From assembly GCA_016800925.1 (NCBI GenBank), contig JABCPU010000192.1, positions 60,752-124,751 on the forward strand: a DNA stretch of 64,000 nt. The letters are read 5' to 3'. The stretch comes from Suillus spraguei. Its lineage: Eukaryota; Basidiomycota; Agaricomycetes; Boletales; Suillaceae. The notes below the pieces were generated by a model. It was not told the DNA's origin, did not search any database, and worked only from the letters and a program-made list of their open reading frames with translations. The position numbers were made by a program, and so were the translations under genes. Positions within the stretch are counted from its first letter, which is position 1. The number at the start of each line of letters is the position of its first letter. Shown here piece after piece: positions 34,466 to 46,262 of the stretch.

Positions 34466-35230
34466 CTAAAGTTCACAGTGTGTCATCGTCTCTGACAAGT
34501 CATCTACCTGCGACCACAGGTCATCCGAGTCTGAGGACCAAGAGGGGGAAGGTGGGGATGGGGACGGCCAGAAAGGACCGCCCGGAATTGGGACTGCCCG
34601 GACTCTACCTTCATTGTATTGTACAGTATATACTTCAAGCGCCTTCTGGAACGAAGGATACCACTTCTGAATGTTACCACTAACAAAGTGGGTGCGTTCA
34701 GCCACATCAGCCCTAATATGAGCGTCAGTATTATTGTAAGTGAAAGTACAATACAACGCCTACCAGTGGTAGAATATGCCGACTTCTTGACCGACCATGA
34801 TTACCCAGAACCCTTCGGCTTCCAAACCAGCATGTGGTGGTATGATATCGCCAGGCTTGGGAACCTGCGTGGCTGGCAATGAAGGAAGGGCGACACTTGT
34901 AGGAGATTGCGAGTGTGATGACGAGCTTAAAGGTACCAGAGGGTCTTGTGCACGCGAGCTGGTAGAATCAGGCACTGGGATAGTTTGATTGACAAGCGAG
35001 GCATTCATGTGCGATGCTTTGGAAAGGGTGATGCTCTCTTCAACAGTCTTGCGCTTCCAGGTAATTGTGTCCAATGCTGAACCTATTCGGGAGTGTGACC
35101 ATGCGGTTTTTTATCAGATGTGATAGACTTGCGACCCACCTGATACAGTCATGTCTTCAAGCAACTGGCGCAAGTCCTGGACATGATCATTGCGGCGGGA
35201 GGCGACAGATGACGAGGAATTCTGTGACAT
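34466..35230 (-). CDS. K3: RNase H1 N-terminal (hybrid-binding-like) domain protein
   Basis: Exons 35230-35140, 35082-34764 and 34712-34466 join in phase to 218 residues without stops. The N-terminus is helical (HVQDLRQLLEDM) and a Ser/Pro-rich linker follows. The domain GFWVIMVGQEVGIFYHW | ADVAERTHFVSGN ... KWYPSFQKALEVY at about 120-165 matches the RNase H1 N-terminal domain (also called the viroplasmin fold), which binds RNA/DNA hybrids. No RNase H catalytic domain follows: the protein ends in an acidic tail. It is divergent from the transposase, with 150 bases between starts. Confidence 0.7.
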
Positions 35231-35380
35231 GGTGGATGTGAGAAACTTAAGGAAGGAAACGATTAGTCGAACAAGGGGGAATAGATGGAGATGTGCATGA
35301 ATAACATTTATGATTAGTCACACATAGCCCAATATCCAGAGGACGTATCCATACCTGACTTGTCTGAAAAGAAAAGAAAA
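35231..35380. promoter_or_regulatory. Divergent intergenic promoter region of K3 and transposase
   Basis: The two ATG codons (35230 minus and 35381 plus) are 150 bases apart, so both promoters must lie here or overlap the genes. No clear TATA box is seen. Confidence 0.4.
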
Positions 35381-36654
35381 ATGCGGAATTCAGGAGGACG
35401 TCAAACACAACGAGTTCGCACTAACCTCTCTTTGCGGTCTATCCGTCGCATAGGTTCCTTGCGAGATAAGGATGGCCTTCCCGCCAATGGTGCATCGAAA
35501 CTGGTGAAACATAGAGCGTTAGTTCTGCAAGCAGCCAGCTATAAACAGCGGCGGGAGGCTCGCCTACAAGGTAAGTGTCCAGGCACTCACAAAGCCAGAA
35601 CAAAGAAAAACACTGACTTGGTTTAAAGAAATGACAGCTAATGAGTGCAAAGCTCTGGAAGGTCTCAGAAATCCCCCGACTTTCCCACCTGGCGTTGACG
35701 AGGACTTCGAAGATCTCAATTTCAACTTTGGTGATGTATGCGATGGTACTGACACACTCCCCATCAGCCACGCTGGTGGGGAGTTCGAAGACCTGGCGAG
35801 AGGTGTTATGGGTGAAGTCTGGCGATTGTGAGTGCGTTTTAGTAGACAGTCAGCGATTTACACGCACATCAGAAAGGATAGAGATAATGCTCACAGGGTT
35901 CAACATATCGACAATCGCACACGGCGTGATCGTGTTCTACGGAGGAATGTCGCTTTCAATGAGCAAATACAAGTGATGAGCGAAGCATACCTTATATGGA
36001 GCCTTGAGAAATCACAGAAGGGCTTCAGGAACTTTTTTGAATGCCTACGCAGCGAAGAGACGGATGAAGTGATTGACTTTAATGCTGGCCAATGGCCAGT
36101 GACTGTGATAGATGCATTTTGTGAGTCACCTTCGATGTTTATTATCTTACGGTTTTAACGTCATTTGTTGTACAGTCGCTGAGAAAGTGATACTTAAAAT
36201 ATCGTCGATGTTACGACCATGCAAAACCGGAGATTAGCAAGAAGTCCTGGTCTTACATGGGGTTGTACCGAAGGGTTGTAAGTCAAAGGGGCTTGGCCTC
36301 AGCTCGTACGCTGTGCCCCTTACCCAAGTATGTGCCCTTAATTTCAGATGAAGTCCAAGGGAGAGTTCTGGTGGAGTCCGGATGGAGGGTCCGGACGAAC
36401 TCTAAGGCAGGGTAGCTCGACAGAGCTCCGATGGACTTCCGGATGAGCGCGGGAATGCGCCGGAACTATTTCCGGAAGGTAGGGAGTAATGGTAACACTA
36501 CTGGAACAAGTTCCAAGTAGAACGGATGAAGGATGGACCGCTGGACAAAGTCCAGGGCAGGATAGGAGCAGGGCTCCGGAGGGAAAGATGATCCATAGAT
36601 GTCAGAGGATAGGATAGGATGGATCCGAAGGACTAGGGGTCCGAAGGTCCGGAG

Positions 36655-36840
36655 CTCGGAGGAGCGGAGGAGCGGAGGAGCGGAGGAGCGGAGGAGCGGA
36701 GGAGCGGAGGAGCGGAGGAGCGGAGGAGCGGAGGAGCGGAGGAGCGGAGGAGCGGAGGAGCGGAGGAGCGGAGGAGCGGAGGAGCAGAGGAGCAGAGGAG
36801 CAGAGGAGCGGAGGAGCGGAGGAGCGGAGGAGCGGATGAT
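36655..36840. repeat. GGAGCGGAG minisatellite within the A' LTR
   Basis: About 20 copies of a 9-base unit (GGAGCGGAG), with three AGCAGAGG variants in a row near 36783-36806. Confidence 0.92.
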
Positions 36841-37477
36841 CGGATGAGCGTAGCTCTGTGGATCTTAGAGGAAGTGTTGGCTACTAGAGAGGAGTAGGTC
36901 CGGATATGGTGTAGAGATAGTATAGACTACTCCGGACAAGGTCCGGAATAGAAACAGACAGTATAAGACTACCAAAGGTAGAGTCGGAGGTGAAACAGAT
37001 GATAGACGGAGATGGACGAAGTCCGAACAGATTATAGGACATAGGATCAAAGCTCCGGCCTAGGGAGTAATCCCATAGGCCTGAGTTGGAAGCTTACAAG
37101 GGCCGGGGCCCAAGTGCAAGAACGGAGATGGAGTTATATAGACATGATAACAGGATACAGAGTAATCAAAGGAATATACAGAAGTAGGAACAATGAATCA
37201 GACTAAGGTCTGCAGGAGTTGTACTACAAGTTTATATACTGTAGGAGCATGCCGGAGGGTAAGTACAGATAGTCCGAGGCTATGTCAGAAACACATTAGT
37301 AAGTACAGCGGGACATAAGGCTATGAACTCGGAGATGAAGCTTGTACAAAATACTTATCAAGATGGAGGCAGAGATCACCGAGAACCGGAAGCACAGAGA
37401 TACCCAGAAGCCGGAGACACAGGTATATTCTAAAAGGGATAATGCGCAGGTGCGCGGGAATAGTTCGGATATGAACT

Positions 37478-37568
37478 CGGATCGGATATGGACACGGATC
37501 GGATATGGACACGGATCGGATATGGACACGGATCGGATATGGACACGGATCGGATATGGACACGGATG
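37478..37568. repeat. 17-base tandem repeat within the A' LTR
   Basis: Five units of CGGATCGGATATGGACA. A diverged version of the same array is in the fragment at 29800-29865. Confidence 0.85.
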
Positions 37569-40442
37569 GATATGGATTGGAGTGGATGGGTGGATCGGAT
37601 ATGTGAACTGGAGTGGATGGGTGGATCAGATATGTATAGGTTGGGTGTCTGGATGTCCATGAATTGGGTTTGATCTAGACCTGAATGTACGGTATATGAC
37701 AGTCGACAGACCATACAATCGCCTCTGCAATGGTTCGTCAAGGTGTTATACCTTGCTCTCCAATATCGCCAGTCGCAGGCATAACATCAGAAGCCCTTGA
37801 ATTGTATCGTGTGACGCACCTCAGGAGCCCTCATTTATCAATTCAAGCGTTTGTTAAAACCATGTGCGATCTACACGGGGTAAATGTTCTCACTTCAAGT
37901 TCTATGGTACTCCATGCTAAACACATTCAGATTGAATTCCATCGACACCTCTCACGTCAATTTTCAATCGCACTGGACATATATATTCAAATTCAACGGG
38001 TTGTGGCCTCACTCGTAACAGAATCACTCCGACGCGACTCGCCTGACTGGCGCCTCAAACATGCTTGTCCTGCGTGCACTTACATACTAACTAACGAAGA
38101 ACAACTACACTTCAAGATTCTCTATGCCATGGACGGGAATGATTCGTTAAAACGAATTCTACGACGCTCACTTGACGATGACGACGACTCTCTTGGAATA
38201 TCATCCGAGCTTCCCACCGCCCAGCTACTTGTCAGTGACCGTTACCTGTCTCGTAATTTCGTAGATCAGTTTGCACGCGATACTGCGTGTGCTACTGGGG
38301 ACAATGTGAGTGATTGACGCAGAGCTTTTGTAGAAATAACTAATATCGATCAGAGACCGGCAGAGAACTCATGCGAAGGCCGATGGAAGAACATGGATGA
38401 CACAAAGACGAAAAAAGCATGGGGTATATATGACGAAACTGGTGTCTTTATCGCTGTGTGCCGCCATGGCTTTTGTTTACTGATCACGGACATGGTGCAG
38501 AGCAGGGAGCTGTGAGTAATATATACTTTTACTTAATATTCCTGACAGGTGTGTTCTTATAGCGCAAAATACCCCCTAGCTGTTGTTGCCAAATTGCTGG
38601 ATGCATTTGGTGACCGTTTGGGCGGTGGTTATGATATCGGCTGTCAGTTCCAGGCTACTCTTGACAACAGCCTTCTTGGACCCCTTGTGCGTTCGTTACG
38701 TCATACCCTCCTTGTTGGTGCATTTCATGGACATGCGCACAGGCAGTTATGTCAGCTCTTTTCTTTGACGACTTACATCAAGGGCCTTGGGATTGAAGAC
38801 CTGGAGACTTGTGAGCGAACATTCTCAAAGTCGAATTCACTCGCATCAGCTCTAAGGTATACTACCGTGTTCCATCGTCAACAAGCCATAGATTCATACT
38901 TTGAGCATAACGACGAGTTTGAGGTCTATGGCAATCTTTGTAAGTCGGTCTTTTATTATACATGAGCTGTTGCTGATGTAATTATTTGATGGCTAGCAAA
39001 TTTCTTGCACAGCAACTATAAGCAAGCTCTCGATATCCTGGCAAATGGCGAGGCTATCCTACCAAAGGTTATGGAAGATCTGGGAGTCGAGGACGAGAGC
39101 ACTTTTGAACGTTGGCTTGAAGACGAGAAAGTCTACCTTAAGGGTCTAACGCGAGAGCCCGAAGACGAGACGCTTCACATGGAGTACTGGCAAAGATTAG
39201 TGAATCTCAGGGCGAGCCAGTAAGTTTTACTTTTGGTATACGTATTTTGTAGCTACTGATACCTCCCTCAAACAGGATTGCTCTCGATGCAGCAACGAAC
39301 ATGTTTGGAACGCACTCTCAGCACGATCCTCTATCATACGATGCGGACATTAGTAATACACGTATATCTGAAAACACGCGGCGCCATGCTCTCGAGGACT
39401 ACGAGAGAAATTTGAAGTTGGTTCAAGCACTAGAACACAATCTCGGGATCAACAATCGCTGGGTTCCAGAAGATGGAGAGTGGCAGAAGGTGGGGAGACT
39501 TGTGGCTAATAGAAAGTATCAACGTGCGCTGGACTGTCTAGAAGGATTGGTCGTTGCTCGTATATTTGAACTTGCAAAGATGAACAGGGCAGGGACAGGT
39601 GCGTTCAAGTCAAGCTTGACTTGTTTTAGCTAATTCTACTCATGTTCAAGGTTACAAACTACGAAAACACATTGCAAGGGCTTTGCAGACGCGTTCCGCT
39701 GCCATCAGATCCACCCTCAACACATACAATAACCTCGCCAGCACAGTGTACCCTCCCCGGCAAACGCTTAAGTGGGAGGAGGTCGTCGAGTATGCCTTTC
39801 TCGCCGACTTCGACCTGCTGCGTAACACACGCTTCGATATTTCTTCATTACCTTGGTCTTCACCAGCAGCTCGGAGCGCAATGGATCTTTATTTTAAGAT
39901 GTGTCGAGCATGCGAGGAGATTTGTCGTCTGAACATTGAGGTTCGCTGTCTGGTGACTTATATACGAGACGAAGATAAGTATCTGCGGGAGTGCGAAGAT
40001 CGACTCACGGTTGCTAACCCAGCCCTTGCCCATCAAATTACTATACATCGGAACGTTCGAGGCCGGTTCAACTTCCGTCATCTAAACCGGCTTCACGATA
40101 TATCAAAGCTCCCTGGTTTCACAGGTACACTAGTACCTGGTGTAAGTGCTTGCATGGGCGCTGGAGACAGTGCCAGCTTGCCAGATCCCCATATTCCTGC
40201 CAGTATGTTTGCTGCCCTCGCTGTGCATGACCCATCATCTCCTGTAGGCGCGGATACCCAGGAGGAACTAGATGAAGAAGAGGTGGCCGAGGAGGTGGCC
40301 GAAGAAACCTCGAGAAGTTTGCAGGACATCGTCCTCATCACTGATGACTTCTCGCAGCTCGAGGTTCTTGACAGTGGTGAGGTGGAAGAATAGTCTAGTT
40401 TACTCATCATATTTGTTGGAATGCACTTTGCTTATGCTTACT

Positions 40443-40741
40443 GTAAAAATGCGCCTCTGATATGCATGATTTAAGGAGCTCATCGTGTACGACGGCGGGC
40501 ACGAAGGTTCACACGGCGGGCGCATGATAGCCGAAGCCAGGAACGACATGATGGGTGCATGATAGCCGGAGCCAGGAACGTTAACGCCAACATCCCACCT
40601 AGAGCTGCTGTTATTATAAGTCACTCTTTATCCAAGATTTATTGAAGGAGGCTTGCAAACGCTGGAACTGTGTCATTTTAGACGTGCTAGCCCTATCTAT
40701 TATCACATCTAATTAGACGCAATACGTGGGAGTCACAGGTG
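40443..40741. repeat. Right terminal inverted repeat of the KDZ element
   Basis: Pairs with 29871-30169. It begins only 50 bases after the transposase stop, so the transcript probably ends inside it. Confidence 0.93.
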
Positions 40742-41174
40742 CTCAGGACTGACGCACTATTGATATCAGGCCCATTTGGACAGTGAAACTTTAAAGCTGG
40801 TAGTCCAGGAGGAGGCTCTGACATGAATACACGACGAAAGGAGGATAGAAAATGGCTAATCCAGGAACGATTTCTTCGGTCTTGTTTTAAGGACATTATA
40901 GATTGTCAAGGGTTTGAACACGTTGCTCCAAGGAGAGGCGTCACGGTCGAGTCAATTGAAGATGTAGACAGCTGCGAGCGGCCCGGCTTGCCGCTGGGTG
41001 CCAGGCCTGTGAGTTTGCAACTGTTTTTCAGACAAAAGCTCACATACAACTTAACCTTCCATAACCGCAAGCTCTCCGTTATCCAAGAAGCCGTCCTTTG
41101 CATCCATCAGAAACACATTCAAGAAGAACACTGATGTACTGCCATTACCTCCACTGGACTACCAAGCATATCCC

Positions 41175-42743
41175 ATCCTCAAGAACCCCTTTAACTGCTC
41201 GACGTCGTCCTTGCCTCACGCCACCTTGACATCTAATAAGACATTCAATGCTACAAGTCCACCTCATCCTCGCGCCCCGACACCTGAATCTAGCAAATCA
41301 CGCCCCCGCGCTCCATCAAGGGCAAGGGGGCATTCCACTGCAAGATCTCATCATTCTCAATCTGGATCTATATTTCACAACTCGGACACAGGGAGTGATT
41401 ATGGTCACGTCTTCTCTTACTCATCCTCTCCTCCTCCCGTCCCCTGCGTACCCGACATGTTTGGTGCTCAGATGTTCAGTGGTGATGGACCCTCAATGGA
41501 GGAAGATGGCAAAGTGCCATCGGGTCCTAAGATGCCGTCTGATTATGCTCTGCATGCAGTTTTTATTCGGTTTTCTACTCTGGCAGAGGCAGAGATGACT
41601 GCTTTCCTTCACGAAACACTGGTAATTACTTTCTTTTTGAATGGGTGGGGCATACGTCATTCACGCGCCTTTAGGATCACGAACCTTTGTTGACAAACTT
41701 CATGGGTCCTTCGCTGGATCCTAAGTTTGATGACCTGATGAGTTCTTTGGGAAAGATAGCTCAGGAACATCCAAAACCCATCATAGACTCAATTAGGTGC
41801 TGGAGACGCAGTCATAATGAAAATGTCAGCCCCGACATACTTAAGCATCATGCTAGTCAATCGCCTTTATGGACACGTGGTGCGAGAGTTCAAGAGCTGT
41901 TTACCTTGCTGAATGAACAAAAGTTGCTGACGTCAATATACATCATGTGTCGCGCTCTGATTGCCGTCTTGTCCATTTTGTCCAAAGACACACTGGGTGA
42001 TATGCTGGGATTTACCCTGGAGGAAACAATGTTCGAGCAGTTCAAGAGATCGGACTTGAAGCTCGTTGCACAGTCAGCTGATCATCGGCTTAATGCTGAA
42101 CTCTATGCTATGCTGCTCGGACACTTAGCAAACGTTCGGTGAGCATGGTGTCGTGACTGCACCATTGTCCAAACTAATTATCCGCCAGCTTTGTGAGTGT
42201 CACGGATCATTTTCTTTGCGAGCTCGAGCCTGTAACGAATGATCAAGTGGCGAAATACCTCGATACGAAGTACGAGCATCTAGTGAAAGGGCTCCGTCAC
42301 GTTCAACTGAGAGTGAGATCCATCCTGTCCTCTGTATTTTTGTGTTCATGTATCAGCTAGGTATGGCTGCCAGAGGCATTTTGAAGAGGGAGCCGAATTA
42401 TTAGCCAAGTCCTTCGCAAATGTGCATGGTCTTCAGTTCAAGATCGCTTTTGCCGATACGTTGACTCGTCTCTTGCACCCATTGGAAAGGTGTTTCCTAT
42501 TTTCTGGCTGGTACTGGTACACGCTAATATGACCTCAAGACGGCGCAGGCCGAAGTCAATCATCCACAATGGGAAAAGGCGATCGAAAGGATCTATCCTA
42601 GTGCTAAACGCGTTCAAGGCTACCACCAAGGACAGTACCAGTCGTCTCAAGGCTCGTCGTCGTCGCAGCAGAGTGATTCCAGCTACCCTTATGAACCCAA
42701 AGGCAAGGGGAGGATGTGAGTGCGCCAGTGCCTCAGGCCCATG
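41175..42743 (+). pseudogene. N-terminal relic of cell morphogenesis protein Tao3/Mor2/PAG1
   Basis: Spliced pieces match the N-terminus of this family: TLTSNKTFNA, DYALHAVFIRF, EPLLTNFMGPSLDP, RALIAVLSILSKDTLGDML, FVSVTDHFLCELEPV, KYEHLVKGLRHVQLR and AEVNHPQWEKAIERIYPSAK. Full-length family members exceed 2,000 residues; here only about 480 remain. No in-frame ATG is found at the start. One extra T near 42380 creates a TGA, and one base is missing near 42478. After the IYPSAK block the frame runs into an unrelated Gln/Ser-rich tail (GQYQSSQGSSSSQQ) ending GKGRM. The real protein scaffolds the Orb6/Cbk1 polarity kinases; this copy looks like a dead partial duplicate. Confidence 0.7.
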
Positions 42744-44589
42744 ATCTCGTACTTCTGCATGTGTGTGGGGTCCTCTACGCATATTCTTTATCCATTTCTT
42801 TTTGGTTTCTTCTCTCAAGCTTGATCGTAATGCGCACTTCTCCATGCCCTAATGATTTTCCTTGACGTTGTTTCCTTCCTTTTTTTCAATGCTACGGCTT
42901 TCCACTTGTTTTTCTCTTCATTCCTGTTCGATGATATGGTATTGGTCTCACTGCAATGTTTGTGTTCACATACTCACGATCGCATCTACTTACATTCCTG
43001 CAATTCACTATTGTCCATGCATCAATAATCACATATTTTCTGCCTCACAAACTGTATCCCAAGTCCCCATCATTGCTCCAATATATATCTATATCCAAAG
43101 ATTTTCGTGTGCCGAGGCTTCTCAATCCCTCACCATCATTTGCAACAGAAATCAACTTGCACATCTCATGCACATCAATAACAGACAAATCTATGGAACA
43201 ACAATGCCCCGTGATAGAGATATGTATGTATGATAAAGTGTCCAACGCTACGAAGACTTTAAAAAAAGACCGCCACCCCTCCATCGCTTTGGGATTGTAA
43301 ACAGGATTCTTGCCCAAGTACATACGGGTCTCGAACATTTTCGATCGGCCTGAGGCGCCTACTACAAAATCTGTTGACAGGTTGTCGGTATCTGAATTGA
43401 CGCGCGTCACTGATATGGTGCCGCCAGGAGAGTCGATAACGTTGTACGTAATGGTAGCGGCTGCGAGCACGGACAAGTATGTCGCACCCTTGGAGATTAT
43501 GAGCTTCACAACCGAGAAGGAAGGTGCGGAAACTTACCCGTGAGGTATCACTGGAAGGGACTGCACAGGTGCGATGATTCCATCGAAACCGTATTTGTCC
43601 CACTGAGGCCATTGGAATTTCAGCGAAACGCGAACTTGGGCCCAAATGGCTGAGCGAACGAGCAATCGAAGAAGACGAGAGAAGAACACCATTCAAGGAC
43701 AAGAGAAACAGACACAGGAAAACAATCGATTTGAATGATGTCCCAATGGTAAAACACGATATGACCCACTCCCTTATGGTAGCGGGAATAAATCTACATG
43801 ACACATTAGCACAGGTGTTCGGAAACCAATGCAAGCACTTACCTTACTAGGAAGGTTCTGAGAAGTGGAAGCCTTGGAAGTAGAGCACGGTGGTCTGGCT
43901 TTCCATAGAGCAGCAGTCTTCGTACGAATTTCTGCTCTCTTCTGCACACAACGGGGCCAACAAGGGTCAGTACAGATATGGACAGAGTTTGCAAGCCGTC
44001 GTGATAATATTGATCGTTGGAATGAGACCATACATGATTGTCATGCTGTCTCAAAGCCATATGGGATGCGGCAGAAGGGGAAAAGACAGTAGGAATATAC
44101 TTCAGGCTAGATAGACCGGTTGAAATGTCTGTTAAGAATTATACCAACTGTCAATAGTAGGAATGCGCGCAGGACCAGATGTCAGCTCCACGGTGGCCCC
44201 ATTATGATTGGAAACAACACAACACCAACTAATGTCATAGCGGGAATGAAGCATTGCGCAGCCTGAGTGAGTCACATATCCTGGAGGGTAAGGGCTGCTC
44301 AGTGAGCTCAGGGAAGGAATCTGAAGGATAGATTCATTCGCCACTGATGTTGTGATATTAGCAGCTGCGGATCTACCTCAGTGAGCACGGCGCGCAGAGT
44401 CACCGCAGACTGGCGTAGAACTGATTTGTGATTCATGTGGCAGGACTATAGCGTGAATAGGTGCATACCAATTAAGTTCGGGACAAACATTGGTTGGACT
44501 TCAAAATAAGTTGCGGCATATCAAATCGAACCGAAACCTATGGTCCACCATACCCAACGGTCGTGCGGACTTTTAAAAAACGGTCGACC
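42744..44589. other. Region with unconfirmed minus-strand exons
   Basis: Minus-strand open stretches at 43509-43260 (LIISKGATYLSVLAAATI, STDFVVGASGRSKMFETR) and 44060-43860 (SISVLTLVGPVVCRREQKF) look protein-like and are followed by plausible splice signals. I could not join them into one model and recognise no family. The first could be part of a small membrane or secreted protein. Nothing else is supported here. Confidence 0.25.
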
Positions 44590-44594
44590 ATTTG

Positions 44595-44890
44595 TAAGCT
44601 AACCATTGCCATGTCGACCGTCCTTCGAGCTCGAGCCATGCTGATCCAAGTCCTTGGCCACTGTTTGCAGAGAGTGAGTGTGTCAATCGTCCTTCAAGCT
44701 CGAGCTGTGCTGATCCAAGTCCTTGGCCACTGTTCACAGTCTGTGAGTGTGTCAATCGTCCTTCGAGCTTGACCCGTGCTGATCCAAGTCCTTGGCCACT
44801 GTTCACAGTCTGTGAGTGTGTCGATCGTCCTTCGAGCTCGAGTCGTGCTGATCCAAGTCCTTGGCCACTGTTCGCCGTTCATTGTCTGGC
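44595..44890. repeat. 69-bp tandem repeat, four copies
   Basis: Units contain TCGTCCTTCGAGCTCGAG, CTGATCCAAGTCCTTGGCC and ACTGTTCACAGTCTGTGAGT, spaced exactly 69 bases apart from 44645 to 44852. Confidence 0.88.
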
Positions 44891-44997
44891 CTCAGGTCTT
44901 CTCTCTCTGATAGTGCTCCACTCAACATGGTCAACTGCCGCATCAGTGACGATGCGAAACGCATCACTCTGCGACTGAAAGCTCCTCGACGAGACCT

Positions 44998-45395
44998 GCG
45001 CTTGCCTGCACTCGTTTGGACTTGCCTGGACTTGCCTGTACTCGTTTGGACCTGCCTGGACTTGCATGTTGCCTGCATTCATCTGCGCTTGCCTGCACTC
45101 GTTTGGACTTGCCTGCATTCGTTTGTACTTCCCTGCACTCGTTTGGACCTGTCTGGACTTGCATGCATTTGTCTGTGCTTGCCTATGCTCATTTGGACTC
45201 ACATGGACTCATCTGGACACGTCTGTATTCGTCTGGACACGTCTGTATTTGTCTGGACTTGTCTGTGCGTGCCTACCATCATTTGGACTCACATAGACTC
45301 GTCTGTATTCATCTGCTTGCCTGGACTCATTTGAACTTGTCTGGGCCCCTCGTTTGAACTTGTCTCAGCTTATCTGCTTGTGTCTGCTCTTGCCT
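44998..45395. repeat. Degenerate repeat of CTTGCCTGCACTCGTTTGGA
   Basis: About 20 diverging copies of a 15-30 base motif (TTGCCTGCACTCGTTTGGAC and TCTGGACTTGTCTG). Long frames on both strands here are repeat-driven. Confidence 0.8.
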
Positions 45396-45887
45396 GTACC
45401 TCTGCTCCTCTCATTCTGGCGCCTTCAGGTGTCATTCGCATATGTTCAAGCCACATCAGCATTTGCTGACGTGCGCTGGGCATATGCGTTAAACACTGGC
45501 AAAGGGCTCCCTCTGTCGTCCCGTACTCATCTGAGCCACGTCAGCAGTTGCTGACGTGTACTGGGCGTTTGCGCATGGCATTCATGGTGTTGGGAATGGC
45601 ATGGTGGAGCTCTCATGGTCTTGAGAGACCTCTGCAACAAAATAGCCAGCCCATCGTCTGCAAGCTTAGTCGAACCTGGTTCGAACGCGAACCGGACTTC
45701 GGCAGCACTACTAGTACACGCTGCTGGCTTTCCGTACTATTTGCTGTTGAATAATACTCACATTACCATTCAAAATCCAAGCCTCGCGTGTGATGAAGAC
45801 TTAACCAACCAGTGACCAATATAACACATTCAATTCTAATCGAGTTCGACACTCTTCAAGTTCCAGCGGCTCATCTACTGCCATCCG

Positions 45888-46262
45888 TTACCGAATCCAA
45901 TCACAATTTTGCTGTGTGTGACCCTCCCGTCGACAAAGCCCACATTTGCGAGGGGCTCTCTGAGTTGTGCTCATGGTTGACTCAATGTGAGCCTGGGACG
46001 CTATTGGAGTGGCCGCTGTATTCTCTGAACGGACTCGGCTTCTCACCGACGGCCCTCCTCCACGTGGTCTACCTTCAATGGCGCCTGTGAGTCGCACTGA
46101 CCGTGGGCGCCCTTTGTGCTGAATGACTGGAGGGTCGTGGATAAGAGTGGAATGGGCCTCTTCTTGATAAATCTAGATTGATGTACTGACAAAAAATACC
46201 GCAGCTCATCAAGATCTTGCAACAGTTCGTCGAGGTCTTCCTTTGTGTGGACGCCATTTATG
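45888..46262 (-). pseudogene. MULE-type transposase, C-terminal relic with zinc knuckle
   Basis: Minus-strand pieces read HTKEDLDELLQDLDEL, then DPPVIQHKGRPRSVRL, TGAIEGRPRGGG and finally a CCHC knuckle CGLCRREGHTQQNC before a stop. This order and wording match the end of fungal Mutator-like transposases. The catalytic domain is not in the window, and the pieces are in different frames or split by an intron near 46190. Confidence 0.6.

Larger units (their letters stand above)
36209..37701. mobile_element. Solo LTR, type A', 1,493 bp
   Basis: Begins TGTTACGACC and ends GGTATATGACA, flanked by a perfect GTCGA duplication (36204-36208 and 37702-37706). It shares its ends and the GGCTTGGCCTCAG block with family A but is twice as long, partly through internal minisatellites. 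Removal with one GTCGA restores the transposase frame. Confidence 0.9.
35381..40393 (+). pseudogene. KDZ transposase, split by a solo LTR
   Basis: Segments 35381-35570, 35629-35827, 35873-36120, 36176-36208, 37707-38305, 38354-38511, 38563-38939, 38997-39219, 39276-39598 and 39651-40393 form one uninterrupted frame of 1,030 codons; each join keeps phase. Family landmarks: DWRLKHACPAC, MDGNDSLKR, CEGRWKNM, CRHGFCLLITDM, LGGGYDIGC (near 496-503), AFHGHAHRQLCQ (near 529-540) and GLGIEDLETCER. These belong to the RNase H-fold core of KDZ transposases, the acidic residues being catalytic candidates. A long helical C-terminal region and an acidic tail follow. The only defect seen is the LTR at 36209-37701 within exon 4, so the copy probably died recently. 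Confidence 0.85.
29871..40741 (+). mobile_element. KDZ-type DNA transposon with four genes
   Basis: A 10.87-kb segment bounded by 299-bp terminal inverted repeats, ends CACCTGTGAC/GTCACAGGTG. It holds, in order, gene K1 (minus), a 60-bp minisatellite, K2 (plus), K3 (minus; RNase H1-type hybrid-binding domain) and the KDZ transposase (plus). The KDZ class (Kyakuja-Dileera-Zisupton) is known to be expanded in mushroom-forming fungi. No target-site duplication is evident at the two outer edges. Confidence 0.85.

Noticed and set aside
44998..45395. Long frames rich in Leu/Thr and Cys on both strands as a repeat protein gene
   Set aside because: Frames are open on both strands of a degenerate simple repeat, without splice structure or start context.
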